5,312 bases of DNA from Lachnospiraceae bacterium (GTDB taxonomy: Bacteria > Bacillota > Clostridia > Lachnospirales > Lachnospiraceae), in assembly GCA_020860745.1 (NCBI GenBank), contig JAJBTR010000067.1:1-5312 (forward strand), read 5' to 3'. The notes under the pieces were generated by a model. It was not told where the DNA came from, ran no database searches, and saw nothing but the letters and a program-made list of their open reading frames with translations. Numbering within the stretch: the first letter of the stretch is position 1; the number at the start of each line of letters is the position of its first letter. Made by a program: the position numbers and the translations under genes. This document shows, one piece after another, positions 5,279 to 5,312 of this stretch.

Positions 5279-5312
5279 GTCGGAAAAATGGCTGATTTTC
5301 GCAAATCCCGAT

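Overview
The window looks like a chromosomal segment of a Gram-positive, low-to-mid GC Firmicute, most likely a Clostridia/Lachnospiraceae-type gut anaerobe. The reasons are strong AGGAG-type ribosome binding sites, textbook sigma-A promoters, a large class A penicillin-binding protein with a Cys-containing C-terminal extension, an SH3-SH3-NlpC/P60 wall hydrolase, and CvfB- and YigZ-family housekeeping genes. I see no IS element, CRISPR array, tRNA or rRNA, and no sign of a mobile region. The taxonomic call is inference from protein style only.

Layout. The left part is on the minus strand. A YigZ/IMPACT-family gene (596-1252) is followed downstream by the N-terminal part of a CvfB-like S1-domain RNA-binding protein (17-388). 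That reading frame hits TAA at 17-19, yet the family sequence seems to continue in the same frame after it (RLCAT), so the gene may be interrupted. The 207-base gap between the two genes holds competing GC-rich hairpins. A compact divergent promoter region (about 1276-1311) drives yigZ leftward and a class A PBP (1346-3883) rightward; the two promoters overlap and cannot both be occupied. After the PBP come one or two candidate terminators (3894-3947), then an isolated, fully consensus promoter (TTGACA, 17 bases, TATAAT). This promoter serves a secreted NlpC/P60 peptidoglycan endopeptidase (4052-5080). Its 5' leader carries a tandem 11-base repeat that reads as an exact WalR (YycF) box, TGTAAC-N5-TGTAAC. 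From 5081 to the end there is no convincing gene. That stretch has a Fur-box-like site, a long imperfect inverted repeat, and a tight cluster of DnaA boxes at 5220-5278.

How the parts fit. The PBP polymerises and cross-links peptidoglycan, and the neighbouring hydrolase cuts peptide stems. The pair is a synthesis/turnover module, and the WalR box would tie the hydrolase to the essential wall-homeostasis two-component system. The box lies downstream of the promoter, which favours repression rather than activation. The DnaA-box cluster suggests that the right edge is at, or close to, a DnaA-controlled region, possibly oriC upstream of dnaA. The window ends too early to tell. I do not see a wholly new system; the most valuable leads are the WalR-box leader, the DnaA-box cluster and the in-frame stop in the cvfB-like gene.
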